64,000 nt of DNA from CAIWHR01 sp963786625 (GCA_963786625.1 CAWAZS010000003.1:1-64000); one strand, 5' to 3'. Counted from the first letter of the stretch, positions 36,988-45,806 are shown. Notes: generated by a model not told the origin, from the letters alone. Made by a program: numbers and translations.

Positions 36988-39664
36988 CGACACCCGACGG
37001 CACCGGCGAACGCAGCTGCCGGGCGAGCCGCCTGCCTTCCGCCGAGCGGATCACCGACTTTTCGCGGATCGCCTCGGCGACCCGCTGCGCGGGATCGCGT
37101 CCCGCTTCGCCGAGCCTCGCGTCCTGCGCGGCCAGCAATCGATCGGCCCAGGCGCTCTCGTTGAAGCCCGCTGCAGACCCGGGCAGCAGCCACAGCTTTC
37201 CAGCGTCGCCCGACTTCGCCGCGAGCGCCACGAAATGCTGCTGAACGAACGCAAAGGCGAGCTCGGCGTGACCGCCGACCCCACCGACCTGCGTGGCCAT
37301 GCGGGTGGCGACACCGGGTTGCCACTCGTCGGTGAGCGTGAGGTCGAGCGTACGCTGGGCCAGCTTGGGATCGCGGACCAGTGCAATTGCATGCTCGAGT
37401 CGCCAACGCTCCTCCTGTCCCGAAGCGGTCCTGCGGGCGGCCAGCAATGACGCGTAGGCCGCGGCGTCGGCGTGTCGCCCGACCGTGTTCAGGACGCCCG
37501 CGACCGTCGAGGGTGCGGCCGTGCCATCGGCGTAGGCTCGGCGCGCCCGCTCGATCGTCGGCGCGTGATCGAAGCGGCCCAGGGCATCCACGAGGGCGCC
37601 ACGCAGCCTCAGCGTCGTGAGCGAGTCGCCGGGTGCGTCCGTCCAGCCGAGGCGGTCGAGCTGCGGCGCAATCCGCGCGCGCGCCCAGCCGCGCAGTGCC
37701 GCCTGCGCGGGCGTCCCTTCGAGGGCCTCGTCGAGATCGTCGAGGCCCTCGACGAGCAGCAGCCATTCGCCCGACGTGCGCGGCGCGGGCAATGCCGTCA
37801 ACGCCAGGTAGTCGGCGATCGGCACGCCGCCGCGCTTGGCGAGGGCAAGGGTGTCGGCCGTGATCGCCGCCCGGTCGAGCGCCGGCAGCGTCGCGAACGC
37901 CCGCCTGAGCCGCGCACCCGCGCCCGCGTCGTAGCGGACGCGGTAGTACCCGGTGTCGCCGGCGTTGGCGATCACGGGGACACAGCCGCCGAAGTGAACG
38001 GTGGCGGGCTCCCGGCCCAGCGTGAGCGTGCGGGTCGTACCACCTCCGCGCAGGACTACCGGCACGTGCCACATCGCCGCCAGCTCGCGAAGGCTCTGCG
38101 ACGAGAAGCGCTGCTGCGCGAGCCGCACCTCGGTGCGCCCGCCGAAGCAACGCGTGGCGACGTCGAGGATCGGAAAGCCCGGACGCGCGACCCATCCGCC
38201 GATCTCGCGCGCGACGTCCCGGCCCGCCGCCTGCGAGAGGTGGTACCAGAGGTCGTCGGCGGTGGCGTTCGAGTAGGCGTGCGTGAGGATGTAGCGGCGA
38301 AGCCCGTCGCGGAACAGGTCGGGCCCGAGCGCCTGTTCGAACATCGAAAGGACGGAGCCGCCCTTCTGATAGGTGATCTCGTCGAAGACCGCGAACGCGT
38401 CGGCCTCGGTGCGCACCGGCACGACCATCGGTCGCGTCGCGCCGCCGGCGTCGCGCCGGAAGGCATCCTCCTTGCTGGAGCGCAACCGCGCCTTCAGGTC
38501 CCAGTCGGGATTGAATCGTTCGGTCGCCTTGCCGGCCATCCAGGTCGCGAACGCCTCGTTGAGCCACAGATCGTCCCACCACGCCGCCGTGACGAGGTTG
38601 CCGAACCACTGGTGCGCGATTTCGTGCGCGACGATGTTGAACACCGTCGACTTCGTCCGCGGCGCCGAGCGACTCGGATCGTAGAGCAGCAGCGCCTCGT
38701 TGTAGGAGATGACGCCCCAATCCTCCATCGCGCCGCCGCGCACGCCGGGGATCGCCAGCTGGTCGAGCTTGGGCAGCATGTACGGCTGGCCGAAGTAATC
38801 GGCGAAATAGGGCAGCAGCTGCTTGGTCGCCTCCATCGCATAGCGGGCCTGCTCGCGCCGTCCCCGCGCGGTAAGGATGCGCAGCTCCACGCCGTCCTGC
38901 CGGTCGGCGAGCACGTCGAACTCGCCCACGGCGATGCCGAGGAGGTACGTCGGCATCGGCGGCGTCGTGGCGAACGACGTCGCGCGAAGCCCGTCGGCCG
39001 CGTGGGTCGAGCTCACGGGCATGTTCGAGACCACGTCGTGGCGGTCGGGCGCGCGGACCGTCAGATCGAAGCGCGCACGAAACGCCGGTTCGTCGAACCC
39101 TGGAAAGACCTTGCGCGCGTGCCCCGGCTGGAACTGCGTGGCGAGCATCCGCGCTGGCGCGCCATCGGCGGTGTACTCGACGACGAACATTCCCTGGCCC
39201 ACCCGCTGGACCTCGCCCGCATATTCGATCCGAAGGCGGTAGCTTCCGGCGGGGAACGTCGTGACGGGACTGGTCGCGAGGCGCCACTGCTGAAGGCCCT
39301 CGTCGGCCGCCACGGTGAGACCGCGCTCTCCTCCGGCCGGCTCGAGCAGGCGTGGCGCCGCGGTGGGCGTGAGGCCGCGGGCGTTCAGAACGATCGCGTC
39401 CACCGGCCGCACCACCTCGACGTCGATCTCGACGATGCCGGTGAAGCGGGGCGTTGCCGGGTCGAGCGCGAGCTCGAGCCGATAGTGCGCCGGACGGACG
39501 TCCTTGGGCAGTCGACCCCCGGCGGCGTCGAAATCGAATCGCGCTGCGTCGGCAGTCGGCAGCAACGCTGCCAGCGCCAGCACGCAGGTTGCAGTCACCG
39601 CACGACAGAGTGGGCGGCGAGGCTTGGCGGGCACCGCAACGGGTCCCGGATCGTTCGTCGGCAT
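36944..39664 (-). CDS. M1 family metallo-aminopeptidase (exported)
   Basis: An intact 906-residue zinc aminopeptidase, the first long gene from the left without any frameshift. A signal peptide or anchor lies at about 20-40 (AVTATCVLALAALLPTADA). The N-terminal beta domain starts RLPKDVRPAHYRLELALDP. The exopeptidase motif GGAMED lies at 310-315, the zinc site HEIAHQWFGN at 347-356, with the third ligand Glu at 370 (NEAFATWM). A C-terminal ERAP1-like helical domain follows. The start at 39664 has AGGAGG six bases upstream. The exported location suggests periplasmic peptide trimming, resembling ERAP/puromycin-sensitive-type M1 enzymes more than cytosolic E. coli PepN. It stands alone between two relic gene fragments. 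Confidence 0.92.
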   Translation of the reverse strand: MPTNDPGPVAVPAKPRRPLCRAVTATCVLALAALLPTADAARFDFDAAGGRLPKDVRPAHYRLELALDPATPRFTGIVEIDVEVVRPVDAIVLNARGLTPTAAPRLLEPAGGERGLTVAADEGLQQWRLATSPVTTFPAGSYRLRIEYAGEVQRVGQGMFVVEYTADGAPARMLATQFQPGHARKVFPGFDEPAFRARFDLTVRAPDRHDVVSNMPVSSTHAADGLRATSFATTPPMPTYLLGIAVGEFDVLADRQDGVELRILTARGRREQARYAMEATKQLLPYFADYFGQPYMLPKLDQLAIPGVRGGAMEDWGVISYNEALLLYDPSRSAPRTKSTVFNIVAHEIAHQWFGNLVTAAWWDDLWLNEAFATWMAGKATERFNPDWDLKARLRSSKEDAFRRDAGGATRPMVVPVRTEADAFAVFDEITYQKGGSVLSMFEQALGPDLFRDGLRRYILTHAYSNATADDLWYHLSQAAGRDVAREIGGWVARPGFPILDVATRCFGGRTEVRLAQQRFSSQSLRELAAMWHVPVVLRGGGTTRTLTLGREPATVHFGGCVPVIANAGDTGYYRVRYDAGAGARLRRAFATLPALDRAAITADTLALAKRGGVPIADYLALTALPAPRTSGEWLLLVEGLDDLDEALEGTPAQAALRGWARARIAPQLDRLGWTDAPGDSLTTLRLRGALVDALGRFDHAPTIERARRAYADGTAAPSTVAGVLNTVGRHADAAAYASLLAARRTASGQEERWRLEHAIALVRDPKLAQRTLDLTLTDEWQPGVATRMATQVGGVGGHAELAFAFVQQHFVALAAKSGDAGKLWLLPGSAAGFNESAWADRLLAAQDARLGEAGRDPAQRVAEAIREKSVIRSAEGRRLARQLRSPVPSGVATPAEQRPAGARRT

Positions 39665-40098
39665 CGGGCCCTCCTGGAGAGCGGCGATCTTAGCAGCGCC
39701 CGCCCGCAAGCGTGCCGCGGGACCTCGTACGCAAACGGTCTGCAGGGCACCCCCGAAGGGCTTCACGGATACGGATAGTCATTTCCAGCGCACGAGGCCG
39801 AGTGTGGGGGGAGCCGGTAGGGCGGGTCAATCTGGGAGAACAGGGGAGCCTCGATATCTGGGGTGACAGCGTGAACGTCGCAGCGCGGCTAGAGGCAAGC
39901 TGACGCTGTGCGGGCGAGGCCACCGTAGGCGCATGAGGGCCGCTCTTGGTTACGGCCGCCTGCTTGGTGTAGATCGGCGATCCGCGAAGGTCCGGTCACC
40001 GACCACCCAAACCTCTGCTTCGGGTCGAGCGGGACTCGGCCAGCATGCGACGGTGAAATTGATATAGATTCGCGGAATTCGAGCGCCTGGAGCACCCC
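39665..40098. other. intergenic stretch with a cyclase relic
   Basis: Apart from the cyclase fragment at 39811-39903 this 434-base stretch holds no gene I can support. The sequence just before DUF3297 is A/T-richer (TTGATATAGATTCG near 40055-40070), compatible with a promoter -10 region for that gene. Confidence 0.4.
39811..39903 (+). pseudogene. fragment of a class III adenylate/guanylate cyclase domain
   Basis: The frame reads EPVGRVNLGEQGSLDIWGDS followed by VNVAARLEAS and a TGA at 39901-39903. DIWGDSVNVAARLEA is the hallmark of the class III nucleotidyl cyclase catalytic domain (the D-x-W/F-G-x-x-V-N-x-A-x-R-L/M-E segment). No upstream metal-binding part is found and the frame ends abruptly, so this is a relic. 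Together with the BTAD fragment on the other side of the aminopeptidase gene it could come from one cyclase-ATPase-BTAD regulator gene. Confidence 0.6.
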
Positions 40099-40347
40099 AT
40101 GAACGACACCACCCAACGCCCGCCCCTGCCCGACCGCCTGGCCGTGGACCCGCGCAGCCCCCACCACGCGGTTGCCGTGTTGGAGCACGCCATCGGCATT
40201 CGCCTGAACGACACGGAACGCAAGGACGTGGAGGAGTACTGCATCAGTGAAGGATGGGTCAAAGTACCGGCCGGCAAGACATTGGACCGCAAAGGCCATC
40301 CGCTGCTGATCAAGCTCAAGGGCAAGGTGGAGGCCTTTTACCGGTAA
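40099..40347 (+). CDS. DUF3297 family protein
   Basis: An intact 82-residue protein. LPDRLAVDPRSPHHAVAVLE near the start, EYCISEGWVKVPAGKTLDRK in the middle and GHPLLIKLKGKVEAFYR at the end are the DUF3297 pattern, found as a single small gene in many proteobacteria. The function is unknown. GGAG lies six bases before the ATG. It stands alone, in a less GC-rich setting than the cluster to its right. Confidence 0.88.
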   Translation: MNDTTQRPPLPDRLAVDPRSPHHAVAVLEHAIGIRLNDTERKDVEEYCISEGWVKVPAGKTLDRKGHPLLIKLKGKVEAFYR

Positions 40348-40575
40348 GTAGGGTGCCCGGTCGTCGGCGGCCGCCTCGGTTGATTCCGAACGCCAAGATC
40401 GACAGGGCGTGGGTCACTGACCGGCCATCAGTTGGCATTGACCGACGCCGACCGGCCGACCGCTTTTGTTAACGGCAAGGAGCCGGTCGCTGTTGTTGGA
40501 CGAACTGGCGCTTTCGACCCGTTGCTGACTTATCGTTCCGCCGGAAGCAGACGTGGGGAAACCATGAGAGGCAAC

Positions 40576-40818
40576 TTAACGGACCAGTTGACCGGCGGCC
40601 CTCGTGGGAATGTTTGCAGAAAGCCCTAGAGCCTTCTGCACGCCCTTCTCCCCGAACCGCTCGATCTTCTGCCATTGGAGCGTCGCGGCATCGTCACCCA
40701 AGCTGTGGACCGCCGCGGCGTCGGAGTATGTCATGTGATAGTTGGGGTCTTTGAGGATCTGCTCCTCAAGGTTCTGAACAAGCCTAATGGCGTCGGCATG
40801 CTGGACGTTAGAGGCCAT
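40576..40818 (-). CDS. small hypothetical protein (80 aa)
   Basis: A convincing gene because of a near-consensus AAGGAGGT ribosome-binding site five bases before ATG 40818. The product is soluble, MASNVQHADAIRLVQNLEEQ at the N-terminus, with mixed charge and probably helical, ending in a more polar tail (LSANIPTRAAGQLVR). No signal peptide or membrane segment is present. I do not recognise a family. It is likely monocistronic. Confidence 0.6.
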   Translation of the reverse strand: MASNVQHADAIRLVQNLEEQILKDPNYHMTYSDAAAVHSLGDDAATLQWQKIERFGEKGVQKALGLSANIPTRAAGQLVR

Positions 40819-40900
40819 ACGGACCTCCTTTCATATCTCTATATACCGTCACAGCCAGATCTGCGCCTACGTCGCGGTCACCACCACATATCGCACGAAT

Positions 40901-41332
40901 TTACGTAGAACGCGCCTCGTCGTGCAGCGACAACACTTTGTCGTACTCCCCGGCGGTGATCTGCACCACGCCCGAACGGAATCCGGCCGCGTTCGCCTGG
41001 ACGTAGGGGTTGGAACCCATCGGATCAATACGCTGCACTGCGACGGCCAATGGTACGCCGCTCGTCCACGCGTCAGCGTCGGCGAGCAGCACCCCACTCA
41101 CCGCCGGACCGGAGACGGCAGGATCGACCGGTATCGGATCGAGGAACGCGGTCTCGAGTTTCGCCCGACCGACGAATTCGCTTGTCACCGCAACGAATAC
41201 CAGGATGAGATCGCCGCTAGCGAGGGCATCGCGATGGCGCTCCTCGCGGCCGACCACCCACCTCTTCGCATTGAGAAACGACGCGGCCCGTTCCCGATCG
41301 CCGTCAACCAGATTGAAAATGAAGTATTTCAT
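40901..41332 (-). CDS. hypothetical protein, possibly PUA/EVE-like fold
   Basis: 143 residues. The N-terminus MKYFIFNLVDGDRERAASFL, the central GDLILVFVAVTSEFVGRAKL and the C-terminal SGVVQITAGEYDKVLSL recall the small PUA-like/EVE beta-barrel proteins that bind modified nucleotides (a DGDLVLVYV-type strand, FVGRA and a final ITxxxY segment). The similarity is by eye and weak. No ribosome-binding site is evident at ATG 41332. The gene is surrounded by non-coding DNA and other small orphan genes. Confidence 0.45.
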   Translation of the reverse strand: MKYFIFNLVDGDRERAASFLNAKRWVVGREERHRDALASGDLILVFVAVTSEFVGRAKLETAFLDPIPVDPAVSGPAVSGVLLADADAWTSGVPLAVAVQRIDPMGSNPYVQANAAGFRSGVVQITAGEYDKVLSLHDEARST

Positions 41333-41712
41333 CGCAACGAGGTCCGCATTGAAATTCTAATCGCACTTGTGATGATCCTTACAATGGGCGCGGCCACGGT
41401 CGGGGTTGGGGTTGGGGCCGTTCAAACGATGCCAAGGCGCTGCAAGGGCGGGCAATGCGGTCCGTTCGCGCCGATATGGTGGCACAAGGGCTGGATCGGT
41501 CGTCTCCCGTGTCATTGCCGGGTTACGCGAGGCTAGTGTTGCGCTAATCGGACGCGCTGTCCGTCGACCGTCTCGCGTCTCCGCCGGGAATGCCCGGATT
41601 GCGCTCGCCAAACAATCGTCCGCTTTGGGCCTGATCGCTATCCGTCCGCCTTTGGCCGGCACCGGCCGGCGGGGGCAGATCGTGTGGACGCAGGTTGGGA
41701 TCGGCTTCGGCA
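41333..41712. other. intergenic stretch with no gene
   Basis: 380 bases between the EVE-like gene and the end of the lipid cluster. It includes a short GGTCGGGGTTGGGGTTGGGG run at 41398-41417 and otherwise only short shadow frames. Nothing can be supported here; it may be the boundary of a variable region. Confidence 0.4.
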
Positions 41713-42951
41713 CTACGCGCGCTTGGGACTGCGCCGCCGTGGCGCGACCGTCTTCCATCGCCGGTGCACCCAGTACCACTGCTCGGGGCGCGCGAGGACG
41801 TAGCGCTCGAGCGCTGCGTTGTACGCGCGGGTGTTGCGGCGGATCGCCTCGCTCGTGTCGTCCGACTCGATGGGCGCCATCGGCTCGCCGAAGCGCAGCA
41901 CGTGGCGCCCGTCGGCCCCCCGCCAGCTCGCCGCGGGAAGCACCGGCGCGCCGGTCGCCAGCGCGATGATCGCGAGGCTCTTGAACGTCCACGCCGGATG
42001 CCCGAAGAAGTCGACCTCGATGCCGTCGGGGGGGCCGGCGTGCTGGTCGAACGGGAAGACGATGACGTCACCCGCGGCGAGCAGATCGAGTATGCGGTCG
42101 AGCGATCCGCGCTTGCCGATGACGCCGAATCCCGCCTGGTTGAAGCGCCGCGTGACGAGCGCGTCGAGCCAGCGCGGCTTGATCGCGCGGCGGACGAAGT
42201 GGAAGCGGCCGCGCACCTGCGGATAGTTGGCGATGCCGGCGATGGTGGCCACCTCCCAGTTGCCGAAATGACCGGTCAGCACCAGCACGCCCTTGCCCTG
42301 CTGCTGGGCCGCGACGAATGCATCGATGTTCTCGACCCGCACCAGCGCCGCCTTCTCCGCGGCGGAAAGCCACCGGAAGCGCAGGAACTCGCCGAAAAGG
42401 CGCCACAGGTGGGCGTAGTGCGCCTGCGCCAGCGCGACGATGTCCGCCTCGGACAGCGTGTCGCCGTAGACCCGCCGGAGATTCCCGAGTATTACCTCGC
42501 GCCGCAGCGGCAGCAGCCGGTACAGCAGGCGCCCGGCGAGCGGCGGGTCGACGGCGGCACGCGTGGCGAGCGCCATCGCGGACGCGCTGGCGCGGTCGTG
42601 CGTCAGCGACAGCGCGATCGAGGCGATGCGATGGCGGCCGAGGAGCTCCGCCGCGCGCGGCCCGCAGACGACCTGCGGCGCGCCGTAGTTGTCGCGGGCG
42701 ACCGAGAAGTCCGCCGGCTCGATCTTTCCCAGCGCGGTCTCGCGCGGAAAGAGCTTGAGGCAGGCTTCCTTCGCGGCGAAGCGCGCGGCCAGGCTCGCCG
42801 CCCGTCCCGGCCCGTCGCCGGCATCGGCGAGCTCCTGCGCGGAGAAGAGCTTGCCGAGGTCCGCGGTCGGCGTTTCGGCGAGCAGGCGCTCGATCCGCTC
42901 GATGGCGACGCTGTCGATGCCGCAGCGTTCCTTCGGCGTGGCGGCATCCAT
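41713..42951 (-). CDS. holo-ACP synthase fused to an LpxL-type acyltransferase
   Basis: One uninterrupted 412-residue frame holds two enzymes. Residues 1-130 are an AcpS-type 4'-phosphopantetheinyl transferase: CGIDSVAIERIERLL near residue 10 (metal-binding Asp), ARFAAKEACLKLFPRE near 57, and SLTHDRASASAMALA near 115. Residues about 138-412 are a lysophospholipid acyltransferase-superfamily domain of the LpxL/HtrB kind: RREVILGNLRRVYGD, LVLTGHFGNWEVATIAG with the HX4E catalytic motif at 228-233, and FPFDQHAGPPDGIEVDFFG. It lacks the usual N-terminal membrane anchor of LpxL. It is the last gene of the lipid cluster, 26 bases after KS1. Inference: it activates the cluster's ACP and transfers its acyl product. 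Confidence 0.82.
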   Translation of the reverse strand: MDAATPKERCGIDSVAIERIERLLAETPTADLGKLFSAQELADAGDGPGRAASLAARFAAKEACLKLFPRETALGKIEPADFSVARDNYGAPQVVCGPRAAELLGRHRIASIALSLTHDRASASAMALATRAAVDPPLAGRLLYRLLPLRREVILGNLRRVYGDTLSEADIVALAQAHYAHLWRLFGEFLRFRWLSAAEKAALVRVENIDAFVAAQQQGKGVLVLTGHFGNWEVATIAGIANYPQVRGRFHFVRRAIKPRWLDALVTRRFNQAGFGVIGKRGSLDRILDLLAAGDVIVFPFDQHAGPPDGIEVDFFGHPAWTFKSLAIIALATGAPVLPAASWRGADGRHVLRFGEPMAPIESDDTSEAIRRNTRAYNAALERYVLARPEQWYWVHRRWKTVAPRRRSPKRA

Positions 42952-42977
42952 GACCGGACGGGCGCGCCGGAGCGCGC

Positions 42978-44255
42978 CTACGTTGCGCGGACGACGAGCG
43001 CGGCGTTGGTGCCCGCGAACCCGCGGCAGAGGATCAGCGCCACGCGGCTCCTCGGCTTCTGCGCGCCGGCGGACACGGGAAGCCCGGTGCAGGCGGGATC
43101 GAGGCTCGCCAGCGTCGCGATGCCGGGAACCTCGTTGCGCGCGAGGGCAGCGAGCGCGAGCACCGTTTCCAGTATCCCCGCGGCGGCGATCGTGTGCCCG
43201 ATCGCCCACTTGAACCCCGTGACCGGCGGCGCTGCAGCACCGAAGGCGCGGCGGATCGCGGCGGCCTCCGAGATGTCGGACTGCGGCGTGCCGTTGCCGT
43301 GCGCGACGATCATGCCGACGTCCGCGGGCACGAGCCCGGCATCGGCGAGTGCGGTGGCGATCGCCCGCGCGAGCCCGTCGCCGTCGTCGCGAATCGAGGT
43401 CAGGCCCTGCGCCTCGCAGGCGTAGCCGCCGCCGAGGACTTCGCCCAGGACAGAAGCGTTCCGCGCCGCGGCGGAGGCTGCCGTCTCGAGCACCAACGCG
43501 CCCGCGCCCTCGCCGAAGAGGCTGCCGTCGTGCCGCGCGTCGAACGGGCGCAGCGCCTCGCGGGCGAGGAGCCCCAGCCGCTGGTAATAGAGCACCATCT
43601 GCGGCTCGATCGGCGTTTCGTGCCCGACGGCAACCGCGCGGTCCGCCTCGCCTGTGGAGAGCGCCTCGAACGCCTCGATGACCGCCAGCGTGCCGCCGAC
43701 GCTGTGGTTGGTGATGCACGCGTTCGCGCCCTTGAGCCCGTGCTTGATGCCGATGTGGCCGAGCACGTTGTTGGGCAGCGTGCGCAGCAGCCACATCGGA
43801 TTCACGGTGTTCGCAAGCTCGCGGCCGAAGGCCGGCAGCTCGCCGCCGGCCGTCGCGAACAGCGGGAAGTAGTCGTACTGGTTCTCGTAGTTGCCGCCGC
43901 CGGAGCCGACGTAGACGCCGGTGCGGTCGCTGTAGGCTGCGGCGGCGCCAGCCTCCATCGTGCCGCGATGGGCGACGATGCCGGAGCACTCGATGGCGCG
44001 TCCGGCCGCGTAGAGGCCGAGGAGGTCGGTGCGCCGGATCAGCTTGTGCAGCTTGCGGTCGTCGACCAGCGCGCGCGGATTGAAGTCGGCGATCTCCGCC
44101 GCGATGCGGCAGGGCCAGCCCGTCGTGTCCCACTGCGCGATCGGCGCGATCGCCGAGCGGCCCGCGACCACGGCATCGAGGATCTCGTCGGGCGCCATCC
44201 CGGCCGCGCACACGGCGCCGGTGCCGGTGATGAGAACTCTGCGCGTGTCGGTCAT
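42978..44255 (-). CDS. ketosynthase-like protein with Cys-to-Ser active site (KS1, chain-length-factor-like)
   Basis: 425 residues, FabF fold throughout (VLITGTGAVCAAGMAPDEI at the start, SLFGEGAGALVLETA, VAHGNGTPQSDISEAAAIRR). The two catalytic histidines are kept (His319 in AHGNGT, His354 in WAIGHTIAAAG). At the nucleophile, TACASG of active enzymes is replaced by NHSVGG, putting Ser185 where KS2 has Cys176. Such changes mark the non-condensing partner (chain length factor/KS-beta) of heterodimeric ketosynthases or a decarboxylating subunit. It is downstream of KS2 in the same operon, supporting a KS2-KS1 heterodimer. The frame is clean, so the substitution is not an indel effect. Confidence 0.82.
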   Translation of the reverse strand: MTDTRRVLITGTGAVCAAGMAPDEILDAVVAGRSAIAPIAQWDTTGWPCRIAAEIADFNPRALVDDRKLHKLIRRTDLLGLYAAGRAIECSGIVAHRGTMEAGAAAAYSDRTGVYVGSGGGNYENQYDYFPLFATAGGELPAFGRELANTVNPMWLLRTLPNNVLGHIGIKHGLKGANACITNHSVGGTLAVIEAFEALSTGEADRAVAVGHETPIEPQMVLYYQRLGLLAREALRPFDARHDGSLFGEGAGALVLETAASAAARNASVLGEVLGGGYACEAQGLTSIRDDGDGLARAIATALADAGLVPADVGMIVAHGNGTPQSDISEAAAIRRAFGAAAPPVTGFKWAIGHTIAAAGILETVLALAALARNEVPGIATLASLDPACTGLPVSAGAQKPRSRVALILCRGFAGTNAALVVRAT

Positions 44256-44278
44256 CGGTCGTGGTCCCTCAACGCCTG

Positions 44279-44504
44279 CCCGTGGGGCCGCCTTCAGGCG
44301 GCCGGGCGCATCCGGCTGAAGCCGGACCCACGACCCGGATCCGAGCGCTCGATTTCAGCGCCCGCGCGGCCGCCCGAAGGGCGCTGAGCGCCCCCTCGGG
44401 GGGAGGCGAACACGAGGCCGCAGGCCGCAGGACAGCCGAAGGCTGGTCCCGCGGCGCGGGATGCGGCGCAGCCGCACACAGTGAGCTTCGGGGGCTGTTT
44501 CATT
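44279..44504. repeat. intergenic palindromic repeats between KS2 and KS1
   Basis: Two repeat families share this gap. Element B1 (44281-44332) has terminal CGTGGG/CCCACG pairing that encloses two hairpins (GGCCGCC-TTCA-GGCGGCC and TCCGGC-TGAA-GCCGGA), a three-way-junction shape. An inverted copy lies at 45882-45933. A family A element (core CGCCCGAAGGGCGCTGAG at 44371, a C-run/G-run hairpin, AGTGAGC, GGGGGC) follows, here enlarged by an insertion of about 70 bases. Confidence 0.75.
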
Positions 44505-45806
44505 TCAGCCCGCCCCGCCGCCGTCGACTTCTTCGGGATGACGGACGACCACGCAGCTGTTCGAGCCGCCGAAGCCGAACGAGTTCGACATCGCGACGCG
44601 GATGCGCTGGCGGCGCGGCGCGCCCGTGACGAAGTTGAGATCGCAGTCGGGATCGCGCTCGACCAGGTTCGCATTGATCGGCATCTCGCCGCGCTGGACG
44701 GCGAGCGCGCAGACGGCGACCTCGACGGCGCCGGCGGCGGCGATCAGGTGCCCCATCGTGCTCTTGGTCGAGCTCACGTTGACGCGCATGACGTCGTCGC
44801 CGAAGACGGCGCGCGTCGCGGCCGTCTCGCTGCGGTCGTTCATGCCCGTCGATGTTCCGTGCGCGTTCAGGTAGTCGACGTCCGAGGGCAGCGCGCCCGC
44901 GTCGGCGAGCGCGGCGCGCATCGCCTGGATCGGCCCGTCGCCGTCCGGCGGCGAGTCGGTGATCCGGTAGGAGGACAGCGAATTGCCGTCGCCGGCGAGC
45001 TCGGCGTAGATCCGCGCGCCCCGGCGCCGCGCGGACTCCCACTCCTCGAGCACGACGAAGCCCGCGCCCTCGCCCAGCAGGAAGCCATTGCGCGTCGCGT
45101 CGAACGGCCGGCTCGCGCGCTGCGGCGTCGCGTTGTCCGCGGAGAGCGCCGACAGCAGGCAGAACCCGGAAATGCCGATCGGGCTGATCATCGAGTCGAA
45201 GCCGCCGGCGAGCGCATAGTCGGCGGCGCCGCGGCGGATGAGCTTCAGCGCGGTGCCGATGGCCTGGCCGCCGGATGCGCACGCGGTGTGCACCGAGGTC
45301 GCGTAGCCGCGGATGTCGTAGCGCCGGGTGAGTAGCGAGATTCCCGCGGTCGCCTGGCTGCGGCAGAACACCATCGGGTCGTTCGCCGCCGGGTCGGCGA
45401 GCAGCCGCTCGGCGTGGAGCTCCCCGTCGGCGGCACTGTGCGCCCAGGTCGTCGCGAGATCGGTGAAATCCGACGTCATCATGCCCGCTCCCACCGCGCA
45501 GGACCAGCGCGTGGCGGTTTCCGGCGTCGGCCGCAGGCCGGCGTCGCGAAACGCCTGCTCCGCCGCCGCGAGCGCGAAACGGTGCGAGCGGTTCGCGAAC
45601 TTGCGCAGCTTCCGGTCGAGCGCGTCGTCGTCGCGGAAATTCTTCACCTCGGCGGCGATGTGGACCGGGAAGCCGCTCGCGTCGAACAGGCTGATCTCGG
45701 CGCCCCCGCTCCTGCCGGCGAGCAGCGCATCCCACGTCGTCGCGACGTCGTTGCCGACCGGCGTGACGAGGCCGATGCCGGTGATCGCGACGCGGCGGCG
45801 TTTCAT
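44505..45806 (-). CDS. beta-ketoacyl-ACP synthase, FabF type (KS2, active)
   Basis: 433 residues with a complete Cys-His-His triad: Cys176 in HTACASGGQAIG, His316 in LNAHGTSTGMND and His353 in KSTMGHLIAAAGAVE. It starts MKRRRVAITGIGLVTPVGND at 45806 with GAGGTG six bases upstream. The frame stays open further upstream, but that part translates the 15-bp tandem repeat (GPTIAGP units) and is not genuine. The C-terminal SNSFGFGGSNSCVVVR is typical. It carries out Claisen condensation of acyl and malonyl-ACP. It is paired with the Ser-variant KS1, and flanked on both sides by inverted copies of a 52-base repeat. Confidence 0.9.
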   Translation of the reverse strand: MKRRRVAITGIGLVTPVGNDVATTWDALLAGRSGGAEISLFDASGFPVHIAAEVKNFRDDDALDRKLRKFANRSHRFALAAAEQAFRDAGLRPTPETATRWSCAVGAGMMTSDFTDLATTWAHSAADGELHAERLLADPAANDPMVFCRSQATAGISLLTRRYDIRGYATSVHTACASGGQAIGTALKLIRRGAADYALAGGFDSMISPIGISGFCLLSALSADNATPQRASRPFDATRNGFLLGEGAGFVVLEEWESARRRGARIYAELAGDGNSLSSYRITDSPPDGDGPIQAMRAALADAGALPSDVDYLNAHGTSTGMNDRSETAATRAVFGDDVMRVNVSSTKSTMGHLIAAAGAVEVAVCALAVQRGEMPINANLVERDPDCDLNFVTGAPRRQRIRVAMSNSFGFGGSNSCVVVRHPEEVDGGGAG

